A DNA stretch of 64,000 bases. It comes from Gnetum montanum (taxonomy: Eukaryota > Streptophyta > Gnetopsida > Gnetales > Gnetaceae). The first letter of the stretch is position 1, and each line of letters begins with the position of its first letter. The translations under genes were made by a program, and so were the position numbers. This document shows, piece by piece, positions 1 to 11,940 of the stretch. Where the stretch lies: assembly GCA_015680685.1 (NCBI GenBank), contig MNCI01009414.1:1-64000 (forward strand), given 5' to 3'. A model generated the notes under the pieces. That model did not search any database. It had not been told where the DNA came from and was given only the letters and a program-made list of their open reading frames with translations.

Positions 1-1199
1 ATCACATAGAGAAAGGAGTTATGCAGTTGCCATTTTGTACCCATTGTAAGAAGATATGCAATAGTTGTTATTCATCCATTGCAAGGGAGTTCACCTTACT
101 GCTTCTGGTAAGCATTTAAGGTTGAGTTATTTAGGGAAGATCTCAGTCATTTCAATTCTGGCACTTAACGGCTATTCCCGTGCACAGGAGCATCCTGGCA
201 TCAGCTAAGTTGCAGCACTCCCTACTGTGCATTAATATGTTCCTGCTTTCCTTTGCTCGGAAGGCGTTGGCAAAGGATATAGTTGTTCTTATTAGGACAT
301 GAATAACCTATGTTAAGTGTATGAGGGTATACATGCCCATCATTCCCCATGGCCATGTCTCCACTGCGTGCCCATCATGTAAACCCTGACTCGCATGCCC
401 ATTGGAAAATGTAAATGCCGAACCGCCTTTGTGCTCTGGTCCCCTGTAACGTGCTGAGAAAATAGCGTTTCTTCCTCATTCGGTGCTCTTCTCTGGTCTG
501 GTTGTTCCGTCCGTTGCATCATTGGTTGCTCTGCTCTGGTCCAGTTGCTCTGTGCCACCATTGCTCTGCTCCACTCCCGTTGCAAGCTCGGTATACAGTG
601 TCCCATTTCGGCAAGGTACCCACTTATCTCTTCACATGTTTTTTTGACTGTCTTCTTGTTAAATGCACCTAAACTTTACTGGTGAGCAATGTAGTGTGTT
701 AGGTGTAGGAAGCTCAGTTGTCATTGTTACTTTTTATTCCTCTTGCAGATTCCGATTGCCGTTCAATTCCAATCGAAATACTCCATCTGTTTCATGAAAC
801 AGAAGGGAAACTTAATTTTTAAAGTTGTTTTCGTGTGTCAAATGGTTGAAATTGTCGCCCCAAATCTTAGTGTAAATATTATAGAATGTTGAATTGTTGT
901 CGTAGATATTCTTTGTAATTCACCTTTTTCTGCTGATTCACGACATTCTCTCAACCGTTCAGGAATCTATTCTTTGTTCAGTTTCTATGCCACTCATATT
1001 TTTTGGGCTACGATGCTATGTGACTCAAAAAAAATTTTAAAAATAAGTTTTTATTATGCAACATAATGCATCTTGCAGTAGATATATTTCACAGTGCGAG
1101 TATATGCTACGTGCACTGCAAATCTGTAACGTGTGATCCACTACAGATCGCATGATATGGCAACTGAAATTGGTATTTAAAGTGCAAATGCATGCATCT
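1..1199. other. AT-rich non-coding stretch, no gene recognised
   Basis: I see no recognisable gene. The short open frame at 340-606 (-) has low-complexity content and no domain I can name. A 16-bp palindrome sits at 788-803. The sequence resembles the other decayed intergenic DNA of the window. Confidence 0.5.
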
Positions 1200-1803
1200 C
1201 ACACTATTTGTGGAATGTATTCACATTGTGTAATTGTGAGCAGACAGGGATGTACTGTTTTGGAGTACTATGAGACATCTGCAGTACTATGAGACATCTG
1301 CTACTGGCAGTATGATCATAGTTGGTATGCCAAACACCTGCTGCTTGCAATATACTTGTATACTTGTAGTTGGTATGTGAGAAACCTGCAGTCTAGTAGC
1401 ACTTTTTTGATTTTTTTTGTTGAGCTTCACATTGCAGAAAAACATTAAGTTCTTTTTGAAAAATGCTTTGCTAAGGTCTTATTGTAGGAAATTATGTACA
1501 TTCTTAATTAAAATTATGTGATTGTTTAGTATTTGAAATGTATTCACACTATTTGTGAATGTATTTGTATTGTGTAATTGCAAGCATAGTGTGACTGCAA
1601 GACACCTACTCGCAATATAATCACAATTGGTATGCAAGACACCTGCTACTCGTAGTCTAGTAACACTGTTTTTGATTTTTTTGTTGAGCTTCACATTGCA
1701 GAAAATCATGAAGTTCTTTTTGAAAAATGCTTTTCTAAGATCTTATAACAAGAATTTATGTACATTCTTAATTAAACTTATCTGATTATTTAGAATTTGA
1801 AAG
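1200..1803. repeat. Diverged tandem duplication, two units
   Basis: Unit 1 (about 1200-1544) and unit 2 (about 1545-1803) start with the same CACACTATTTGTG block. Both run through a shared TTGTTGAGCTTCACATTGCAG segment, a shared GTTCTTTTTGAAAAATGCTT segment and a shared TATGTACATTCTTAATTAAA segment. Unit 1 is longer, partly because GTACTATGAGACATCTGC is itself doubled at about 1266-1302. The many substitutions show the duplication is old. There is no coding content. Confidence 0.8.
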
Positions 1804-2081
1804 TTAATAATAACTAGTATATATGAACAATAAGATTATTATTTTAATAAATTATCACAGTTAGTATCAATATCTCCATGCATATGTTTTGGTGTGCTAC
1901 AACATAATAGCAACTTCTTCAACGTGTGCTAATAATGTTAATTTTAATGCAGCATAGCTACAACTAGCTAATTTTCTATGAAAAATTTCTTTAATAGCAA
2001 TTGTCATTCTCAAAGTTCTCTACAATCATAAGTGTGGTAAAAGCTAAAAAGAATAACCAAAGAGATCTTCTAGGTGAGTAG

Positions 2082-4500
2082 TTGTATTTTTTGAATTGTA
2101 GTTATATCAAAAGTATAGTAGTACACTTGTTGATTAATTATGTTTGTGTTATATTATTTGAATGTTATTTAATTTCTAAAATTGCAGTTATTTCCTTGGT
2201 TTGTGAATGTAATATTCAAAGTATTTTGGAGTTGCTAAAAATTGTTGTCCTTTCTAAGAAATTAAAGAGAATTAGAATCTATAATAGGATGACAATGGAA
2301 GGCTACTATGATAAAAATGTTGTTTATAATTTTTATGAATGCTTAACTAATGGTGTTTCAAATGGGGTAAATACTTTTCAAGACATTGTACATGGTCAAA
2401 ATTTCACCTTCAATGTAAATGATAATGCAGATATAATACAAGCTTTATGCAGTAGTGAGCCAACTATCAAGGAACGATAGTGAAAGAAAAGTGAAAATCA
2501 CTTAATTCAGTATGCCCAAACATATGATAAGAAAGATAGCTACCCAAATTTCTATTTAGAGTTATTGTTACTTTTGAAATTTATGCAGTGGCCTTTATTT
2601 TCAGTAAAAGCTATTAAAGCCAAGATTTCTAATAATACCATTTTACTAATGTAGGCATTGGATAACAATGAAGGTCTGTCTTTTAATATCTCAATAACCA
2701 TACTATCTGAAATAAAGAAGCGTGAAAGGGCATGACAACTTAATGATGTTAGAGAGTTTATTGGCTTTCCAATTATTGTGAGTAAATTATTGCAAAAATA
2801 TAACATATAGGTTATCCCTACACAACTTCTGGATATAATGAAGTTGGAACCTAAAAGCATTTTTAGGAATGCATTGTTGTTTGAGAGGCCTGAAAGCTCA
2901 TTTGATATTAAAAATAATAATAAACCTTCTTTGCAAGATGTGTGCCATCATGAGAAGTGTTCTGTGAAAGCAATTGAAGACAAGCTAGATAATGTGGTTG
3001 AGACATTATATTAATATTCTGAAAAAAAATGCAAAACTTTGGAATATTATGGATGAGTTGAAAGGTGTTAAGTCTCAATTGTTGGAAGAGATCAATGCAC
3101 TAAAGGCAAAAATCAAGATGCATGTGGCTAATGAAAATAGTTGCATAAAAAAGGCTTATTGTTCAAAATCAAAAAATGGGTGATGAAATTGTTGTGCTAA
3201 ATACTAAAATATGCGTGCTAAGGAATGCATTGGTAGCAAAAAAACATTCACCTTGATAGAAGCCACATCACTAAGGACCCTAATAATGGTATGAAGTTAA
3301 ATTTTCTCTATTTATTTAAATCTTTAATATTTTTTGAAGCTTCTCCTTTAATGTCCTTAATGTGCATGTGTGTAATAGATTTGAATGATATGGGTACACC
3401 CAAAGTAGCTAAGAGATTATTTGTTTTTGTTGAGTACAACAAAGAACAAATAATCCACGAGACATAGAATTTCCATAAAGCAATAGGTAATTGAACTTCT
3501 TATTGATGTACAATATGTTATGTTATTTATAAAACTATCATGATGAAATGCAATCTGATTTTATTATCAAATATTTCCATTTTTCAGTTGATGATACTAT
3601 TGATTTCAAAACCCCAACTGATGACTATGAAATAATTGATAGAGTGATGCAATTGTTTGTCTCTAGTATGCTTGACAAGCAAGAGCTTCTAAGGACCTCA
3701 TTTGCCCCATATGTTATCATAGGGTACTCTTTTTGCACTTTATATAAACATGAATGAAGAGAATGGTTGAATGATGACATAATAGATTTCTACGTCATGC
3801 ACTTGAAGGAACTTCTAAAGTCACTCTATAGTTGTCCTAATTTTCAGAATATAAAATATTTCATCTTTAACAATATGTTTCAATGTTACATGAAGTCCTT
3901 CAAGAGCAAGATGCATATGCGTCAAAAGAACCAAAGATAAAGATCAAAGGCAACAAATGACAAATCGTAAATGTTGAAAGCAATATATTAGTTGAGGAAG
4001 ATGTTGATAATTTTGTTGTAGAACTAGATTTTGTTACAGAGCTTAAAGATAAAATGTGCTAGGATGAGTTTTTGCAATTCAAACACACATTCTTTTATCA
4101 TCCTTTGATCATTGGTGAACATTAGGTGCTTGTTATAGTTTACATACTAGCATGTAAAATATTGGTGTATGATTCAATGCCTCGTTATAGTTGAATTTTA
4201 TAGATCATTTGTTTGAGGGCATATCTATTTGCTTTGAAGGTGTCATTGAACTCAAGGGTAAGAGGAAAAAAGTAGCTTTAAAATGAAATATAATTTCAAT
4301 TGGTCTTCCTCCTCAAGAAAATGGATATGACTATGAAATGTATACAATCATCTATTTGCATCACTTGGTATTCTGTGAAGAGTTGAATTTCATTGTTGAT
4401 TTTATTGCAACGTATCAGAAATCCATGATACGCAAAATCCTAAGTTATCCCATAGTTTATCAAATTTTGAGAAACATGTATTCGACATTTACTCAATGAG
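2082..4500 (+). pseudogene. Decayed plant transposon ORF with Ulp1 (C48) protease domain
   Basis: A string of broken plus-strand frames. At about 2330-2470 a segment VVYNFYECLTN...DIVHGQNFTFN resembles the FY-N-L / V-R-G-x-x-F-x-F pattern seen in plant transposon proteins that carry an Ulp1 domain. At 3760-3810 the frame reads EWLNDDIIDFYVMHL, the usual start of an Ulp1/SENP-type cysteine protease domain. At 4090-4200 it reads HPLIIGEH, a stop, then VLVIV and VYDSM, where the family has the catalytic His followed by Trp and later the catalytic Asp. At 4314-4340 it reads QENGYDYEM where the family has Q-x-N-G-x-D-C-G. The His (4120-4122) and Asp (4171-4173) are kept, Trp is a TAG stop (4123-4125), and the catalytic Cys is Tyr (4332-4334). 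The protein is dead. Such domains occur in MULE- and CACTA-type elements; which type this was cannot be told, since no terminal repeats were found. Confidence 0.7.
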
Positions 4501-6331
4501 TATTACAGTGAACATGCTCCACTTGTATCACATGATGTAACGAAATCTGATTATAGTCATTGTCCATGATGCATTCCATTTTTCTAATGTCATTAGGTTG
4601 TAATGCATCTTGCCTATGATTTTGTAAATGAATCTGTGATACCTTTTGGTTGAAATAGATATCTTTTTCAATTTTGTAAAAGTGTTTACAATATATTGTG
4701 CATACTGGTTTCTATCTCATTCTCTAATTGTCACAACATTACAAGACAAGGCCCATAAGTTAATACTCAGGGCTCATATGTTGAGAGAAGCATCATAGTC
4801 ACATAAGACTTTCTTCAAGTTTTCTTTACCTTTCAAATTACATATTTTAAAATTTTATAAAGTGATCCTGCATGAACTTGCCCGTGGCACATCATTTGCA
4901 TTTTTTAGATTATGATATTATGCAAAACACAGTGTTCACACACGAAGAATACACGACAATGTGAACCACGTGTTGTGGCGGTTCACATGAAAACTGCGAA
5001 AAGCATGTGCATGTAGTTTTTGCATGAAGACTGGGACATCATGCGCATCACATTTTCTAGCACATAAATAAATTGCGTGGATATGCATCTTGAAGTTTAT
5101 TCGCAGTATTTTTGGCATGTATCCATTTTAGGATGCAAGGACAATGCAAGTAGTAGTTCCTCGCACTGTTTCTTACTTCGCGGGCTACAAGGTGGTGTGG
5201 GTCATAGTTATCTACACTATTGTATTAGTGTCTCTGTTTTAGGTTGCAAGGATTGTGCATTGAATTTTATTAATCTTTCAAGATATCTAGATTCCACGTT
5301 ATTTGTAAGATATCTAGATATTAAGATAACAAACACAAGATATATATATATAGACATAAAACAGGAATATGGTGCATCCACTGCTACCCGTGTGCACTAG
5401 CATTGTATAAATATTTGAATGTAACTGTTATGTGAGCTGCATATCATTCACATTTTTCAAAAACATAGTTCAAGTACGCATAGGTACAAACATGTGACAC
5501 GTAGGATATTCGTAGCCTAGAAATGCAAACCTTTAATGCACTGTGAAACACATGTCATCGCCCGTTCATAAAATTTGTGAGTACATGCATTTTGTAGTGC
5601 ATTGCACAGCTTAAAACATATGTTGCTAGATTACTGTAAGTCACAAGACCCTAGCATTGTGTTCCCCATTGTTTTGGATATCAACCTACAAGTAAGCTAG
5701 GATCGCAGGATAGTTGCATCGTTGTTTTTGAGAGACTGCAACTAGATTGTGACCTGCATGCACCTAGCACTATGTTTAAAGTACATTTAGAAATCGATTG
5801 CGATGTCATTTTTCATCGCAATTCACTTACATTGTAGCCTACAAGTACACTACATTATGTAGGTACTTGTAATGTGTAATTTTTGGAATATACACAACTT
5901 AAACCACAATGAAAACTTTCAAATGACTAGAAAATGCCTATCTAGAAATACATGTGTAATGAGGTTCCTCCGAAACACAACATACTATATCCATATATTA
6001 TAACCATATTGCCAAAAGTTGAGATAAAAATCAGGATTGCTCCTAGATTGAAGTTGTTAGTAAAATGTAAGCATTTACAACTAAAAAATTCATCAAATGT
6101 GTTCATCACATATACTAAAAAAACACATTTATCAACAACATTTCAGTAACCACATTTATCAACAACATTGAACACAAAAATCATGTAATGAATCATGGTA
6201 TTGATTATAAAAAATGCCAGTTAGAGACAAAGTAAATACTTAAGTAGCATCAAAGAGCAATGTCATAGGCAACTATGCCAAAATACATAAATAGCATCAA
6301 AACACAATACAATAAAAATAGACACAATGGT
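4501..6331. other. Non-coding, no gene recognised
   Basis: AT-rich sequence with short chance open frames only. AAGATATCTAGAT occurs twice at about 5279-5320, and a short run of TA steps follows at about 5340-5352. I see no LTR, terminal inverted repeat or domain. Confidence 0.5.
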
Positions 6332-7786
6332 CTAGGTAGATCTTGCTGCATTTTTATTTTTAGATTCGTTTGGAGCATCAGTTTGTATGAAATCTTTCTT
6401 TGTGATAGTATCATCAACTTGGGTGATTGGTTGCTTCTCCATTGTAGTTGTTCTTGATGGTCCTGGCTCTAACTCATGGACTGGAGTGGTCATGTCAACA
6501 AAGAGGGGGTCTAGAATATCCTCCATCATTGTTGAACCATAGGACCCATGCAATGACCTAAATTGTTCATATAAGTATTTACCCAGAGACTGAACATTCA
6601 TAGAGAAGCAAGTAAGCCTCCTATTCACTTGTCCAAAGTTTTCATTGATCTCAAACTGCATGGTGTCCATGCAAGTAATCAATCTGGCCCCATTGCCTCT
6701 AGGCAAATAGTGCTCCATCATCTCCATATTGTTGTTGCTACTAGCAATAATTAACATATACAACTTGCATCTTCTCGTTGTTCCCATAAAAGTGATCATA
6801 GCCCACCTTCCCACCATCTTCTCAGACACGTGGGTCCAGAAGCCAGGTGAGATCATTAACTCATATCCTTGGGACATGCTGAATGTAGAATGCACATCCC
6901 ACATTTGGTAGTTGATCCTCCCCAAACATTTGGACCACTTTGTCATTCCCCTCAAGTTCAGGGATTGGATAGTGCCTAAAAAGAGCAGACACATCTGATG
7001 GAAAAGGCATTGTAGCAACATCTTTGTTGACAATCTCCATTTGCCTCATGATAATGTGGGAATACTTCAGTGAATAGTCCTTCTCCAAATCAAGCAGGAC
7101 CATGAGGGCAAAAGACATCACATGAGTGTGATGAGTCACAACCAAGAGATTTGTGTGAATTACCTTGATCATAGCTCTCTGTTGTGGGCTGAAGTTCCTA
7201 TAGAGCCATCCTATCTCATCAATCTCCACCTTAGGCACTCTACTCAATAGCTATGTTTTTATATTTGGGGTGGCAATCACAAAATACTCCCACTATGGAC
7301 AACCTGCCATGTTTAGTACCTGCTCCAAGATAAGCTCTATAAGTATATAGGTGGTGTTACCAATCTCAACTACCTTTGAGACAAGTAATTTGTGATGATG
7401 CACAACATAGAATTAACAGGCCTCCTCCTCATAGTAACGAGGACCTCTAGTGATGATGAAATCTAGATAATGTTCTACAAGCTTATTAAGCATCTCAGGC
7501 CAAATAAGCTGCATTCAAGTGTTGAAGTCACGTGGACTTCGCAAGGGGGCTGATCTCAGCTTCACCTCCCTCTAGTGCTGCTCCTCTTGTGCCAATGTTT
7601 CTTGTGCATGTCAACACGCCTTTGCCTCCTATTCTCTAGTAGATTTTTGCACACTAGCCTAAGAGCCTGCTTGATATCTTCCTTGTGTTTGTGCACACTC
7701 TTGTGCCTCCTACAGTTTGCCAAATCTCTGAAGACACAGAAATATAATATGCCACAAATGTTAAAAATTAAATCATTATTGGCCAA
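6332..7786 (-). pseudogene. Broken ORF block, probably transposon-derived, family not recognised
   Basis: Consecutive minus-strand frames look like one coding region split by frameshifts and stops. The upper part (about 7250-6870) includes NFSPQQRAMIKVIHTNLLVV followed by SFALMVLLDLEKDYSLKYSH. That layout loosely recalls the helical domain of plant transposon proteins lying near Ulp1 genes. The frame shifts near 6870 and continues as GYELMISPGFWTHVSEKMVG and down to 6332 with a Pro/Thr/Lys-rich tail. A stop at 7251-7253 separates an upstream piece, and the 74-residue frame at 7786-7562 (Arg/His/Lys-rich) may be a further part. Base composition is richer than its surroundings, which supports former coding. 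No catalytic motif is visible. Confidence 0.4.
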
Positions 7787-7799
7787 CTATAATAAATGA

Positions 7800-10320
7800 T
7801 TGACAAAATCCAAAATGGTATAAATATCAATTTCAATTCAATTTAAATCGAACTTATGGTTTTCAATCTGTAAACAATGTGTTAGCATCTCTACATCCCA
7901 AGTAAAGCAAAACATGCAACACAATCACTTTTATTATCTATTTCATTAGTTGTTTCTAACATTGTTGTTTGAACCCATACCTTACAAAATAAAAATTGTT
8001 TCCATAATGTTTTTCCTGATTGAAGCTGAGGTATTAGGGACATCCAACAATGGAAACAGTTTGATCTAATCACATAAAAGTTCAAGATAAACTTTTTGAG
8101 AAAATTAAAATAGAATTTAACATAAAACCTTTTAAAAAAAACTTAAGTTTGGGGAGTACTTAGCAATATAACAAAATTGCCTATGTTAACAACATGATTA
8201 GCAAAATCACCCATGATGGCATACAACTATAATCATTGGAATCTAGTTGAAAGACCTATGCATGACATTGTAACTATCAATCACTAAGCTTGATCATAGA
8301 GCATGGCTCTACTAGTAAACATGTCACTCAACAAGATGTGAATTCAAGCAATGAATATCCTCAAGCAACCTGAAAAGCTTTGGTTCACTTGAATACAAAT
8401 AGTTTTCCATATACTTCCACTATCCAATAAATTTTTCAAGCTATTTTATTCTTGGTATTATACTTCTACTGTTCAAGGGTGCACATTCAGTTAAGGTCCA
8501 CAATAGTTCCTGTTTCACAATACAAACAATGTAGTAGCACCCAATTCACAAAAGTCATAATCATGGTTATTTACAAACTTCAGTCGTAGCAATCTATTTC
8601 ATCATTAACTAAAAATGTACAATCTTGTATTTGTGCCCATAGAGTTTAAGAAATTAAGTATTTGTAAATGGCATAAATTACCCAATCAATTCTCTTTCAA
8701 TGATAGCCTTAGATATATGAAAATAAAAAGATTTGACAAAGATCAAGTGAATTGACAGAAAATGTGAAACACGTAATATATACATCGTATCAGTTTGCAT
8801 TCCTTTACAGTAAACTGACACCAAAAAAAAAACTAATCAGAGTGTATGTAAGTGAGATTTTTATGAATTGATTCATGCTAACAGTTTGATGCAACCATAT
8901 TAACAGTTTGACGAAATCACTGAAAGAAAGAAGCTTGGAAACTTTGTGGGATATTAACAGCAATGTCAGTCTATGAATTGAGAGGATTCAGAGCAATTTT
9001 TCTTGGTTGGAAAGCCTTAATAACACAATAGGTCAGTTTGGTTGGGACCAAAGAAACCGACACTTCATTCCTAATTTGGAAATTGACTATTTGAGGTGGA
9101 AATTTTCATTTTTATTAAAAACCAGTTAATAAACTTCATCAATAACAGCCATTGCGTTCATCATGGCCATAAAAAATTTTGCAATACTGTCACAGAATTG
9201 AGCAGCTAACCCTAGCTAGAGAAAACACTAAGAAATTTTGAACAGTGGTAGGGCTTGTCTTACCTTCCAAGCAGCAGTTCTGGTATGGACTGCATGAAGG
9301 TGCTACCCACACTCCCTTGCAGTTTACAGATACCTTGTTTCTGGATGCCTCTTTGTCTTTCGATAGCCAGAAACTCTAAGCAATTGGTTTCTTCTGGAAG
9401 GTCCCAATGCATTTCGGATGACCCTTTGTCTTATGGAAGCATCAAAATGCAAGCCCTCGATCCTTTCTGGAAGTCTCCAATGCCTTCTAGTTGGGACTAT
9501 GTGAGGCTGCTAGGCACAGTTTGTGGCAATATTAGTAGACCTATGTCTTGGGTTGTTGCTTGTGAGAAGATGCTTATCACAGGTTGTCGCACATTACCAT
9601 ATGCAAGTGTATGCTAGTTGTAGTCCATCATGTCTAGATGAAACACATCCTAGAGCATGATGACACATTATGCATGTACACCAATGCACATCATAGATGC
9701 ACATGCCCTCACCAACCACATCATAGGCTTTGTAATGGCCTAATGAGAACAACTGTAACAACCTTGTCTAGAGAGCTTCTTCTAGGCATGGCTTTCCCTC
9801 TTTATGTTGATTTTATTTTCTTTGGTCTTCTTGCCTGACATGGCATAGTAATAGAATCTAGCTGGTTTTGGATGAGGATTCTAGATGCTAACATGGCTAC
9901 ATAGAGCAAGCAATAACTTACTTAAATTAAGCTCTCTAATCGGATTGCCAAAAAAGACTAACTTAGCTTGGCAAGCTTTTATCGTGGTGAGAATGTGAGA
10001 TGTGGTAGAGTTGTGCATATTCGCTCATTTAGAATGAAAGAAGCTATTTTATATGCTTGGTCACTTTTACCTTCAAGTGATGTGGCAGTTTATATCCGGC
10101 AAGCTTATTCAGACTCTAACAAGCCTGTTCTCAATGCTAACCTTGCTTGCTGGATTAAAATTCTATTAGGCTGTAAGCTTTGGGCCCCACACATTTCAGC
10201 CGGTTAAACTATTGGAGTTGTTAGATGAGCGGCGTCAAAAAATGTTCATGGCCGACGTGTTAGAGCTGGAGATTTGGAGGAGTTTATCTCATCTAGATGG
10301 GATTCATGGTTGCTCTAGAT
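7800..10320. other. Non-coding, two unrecognised open frames
   Basis: Mostly AT-rich with no domain. Two plus-strand frames are long for the region: 9255-9617 (120 codons, Ser/Cys/Met-rich) and 9968-10207 (79 codons). Neither matches a family I know and neither has clear splice or promoter context, so I do not call them genes. Confidence 0.4.
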
Positions 10321-10386
10321 GCTGACGTGGATAAGCTTATCCATTAAGCTGACGTGGATAAGCTTATCCATTAAGCTGACGTGGTG
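10321..10386. repeat. 27-bp tandem repeat with ACGT core and GATAAG palindrome
   Basis: Two perfect 27-bp units (10321-10347 and 10348-10374) are followed by a partial third beginning GCTGACGTGG. Each unit holds TGACGTGG, a bZIP-type ACGT core, and the perfect 14-bp palindrome GGATAAGCTTATCC, which contains GATAAG on both strands. ACGT cores and GATA/I-box motifs are known plant promoter elements. No gene start is recognised nearby, so any function is inference. Confidence 0.7.
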
Positions 10387-10744
10387 AAGCTGAGCTTTTT
10401 TTTTAAGGTTGAGCTAGCCGATGTAGATAGAGAAACGCTTTACCATTGCACAGCTTCTATATGTCCATGTGGCAGAACATAGCAGAGATAAAAAATGTTT
10501 CATCGATCAGCTGGTCCACCAATTTCTATAACACGATGCAGAGGTGAATTGAAAGCAGATTTCCGCACGTGTTCTGCAACGTAAGAGGAGGGCTGAGCTG
10601 TCAGGTGGAATCGAGCTGAAAGGAATAAGCTATATGATTCTAGTTACTGATTCTGAATGCTGAGGAGGGCATATGCTTAAATCAAAGCCAAATATCGTGC
10701 AGATATCACGAGGCTAAACTAGAGCTGAAAGCGCACATATAAAA

Positions 10745-10800
10745 TGTTGATGAGGTAATAAGACTGCATAATGTCAAGAGTTCAACTCCCTTTGGAAAAG
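10745..10800 (+). repeat. Possible tRNA-derived SINE fragment
   Basis: AATGTCAAGAGTTCAACTCC at about 10770-10790 resembles a tRNA B-box (GGTTCRANTCC) preceded by a tRNA-like stretch GGTAATAAGACTGCATAATG. The A-box is weak and no target duplication or tail was located. Confidence 0.25.
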
Positions 10801-11585
10801 AAGAAAACAAACATTAATAGCTGGAGTCCACGTTATTCACACCAACAAGCAAGCTCAAAACACACATAGCTTATCACCCAATATATAAAGCTCAAGCACA
10901 CATTGAAACTATGTGGAGGGTAGTAAAATTAGTTTTATTATAGATAAAATATTATTTAATGTTATTGATATGCTATTGTAGAGTGTTGTTACAATATTAT
11001 TATTTAGTATTACCCCTACCTACTTAGTAGATAGAGGTGACCCATTAAACAAAAGAGTTCCATCACAAGGTTACTCTACTCTACCGTTGCCACTTTTATA
11101 AATAGAGGTAGAAATTAAACTCACAACCTCAATTTTTTTTGAACTCAAAGATAAGCTATTTCTGTAAAGGTCTCTTATCTCTTAAAAATTATTACACCAT
11201 ACGACAAAATTGCCAAATAAACATACCATTCAAGGCACATGTCATGTATCCCATGGCCTGCCTTTCTCCTTGCCACCTCCCCCTTCGTGTTTATACCCAC
11301 AACAGTAGAGCTTAGGCAAGCTCTAGCATCCCAGTGAAACAACTAAACTCCAAATATTTTATGGCTAATTCATAGGGCATAGCTTTTATAATAAGACTGC
11401 TTTTAAATGAGATGTTTTTATAGTGCCGTATCTTTGATTTGAAATATGTTTTAAAATTCGATGCCTGGTAATTTCTTGTATATATTCTAATCCCTTTGAT
11501 TTTTTTAAGAAACGGGAGAATGACATCTCACCTCAATTTGAAATATAGTTTAATTATTTTAATTTTATTAATGTCTACATAGGCC

Positions 11586-11940
11586 CTTCCTGTTTTAGAT
11601 AGAATGCCTGGTGGCTGAAACTAAATTCCATTTCTTGTTTTAAAATGGAATGCCCATTGGCCAGAGACAGAATTTCATTTGATGTTTAAAAATGGAATGT
11701 CCACCTGCGGAAAAGAAATTCCGTTTGATCTTCCAAAACGGAATGCCCATTGACCGAAACTAAATTCCGTTTGATGTTGCAAAACTGAATATCATACCTT
11801 CTCAAACTGAAATATGGCCCCCTTTGTTTTTGAAAACTTAATGTCATACCTTCTCAAATTGAAATATGGGCCCCTTTGTTTTTCAAATCCGAATGCATAA
11901 TAACCTTGACATCTTTTAAAATCAGAATGTCTTTCCCCGA
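11586..11940. repeat. Degenerate array, unit about 46-51 bp, about seven copies
   Basis: Successive units share AAATTCC-TTTGATGTT, then AAAA-GGAATGCCCATTG and CCGAAACT. Approximate unit starts are 11586, 11623, 11671, 11716, 11762, 11811 and 11861. The last units have drifted to a variant with CATACCTTCTCAAA and CCCCTTTGTTTTT. The array looks like a small decayed minisatellite. It has no coding frame. Confidence 0.65.
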
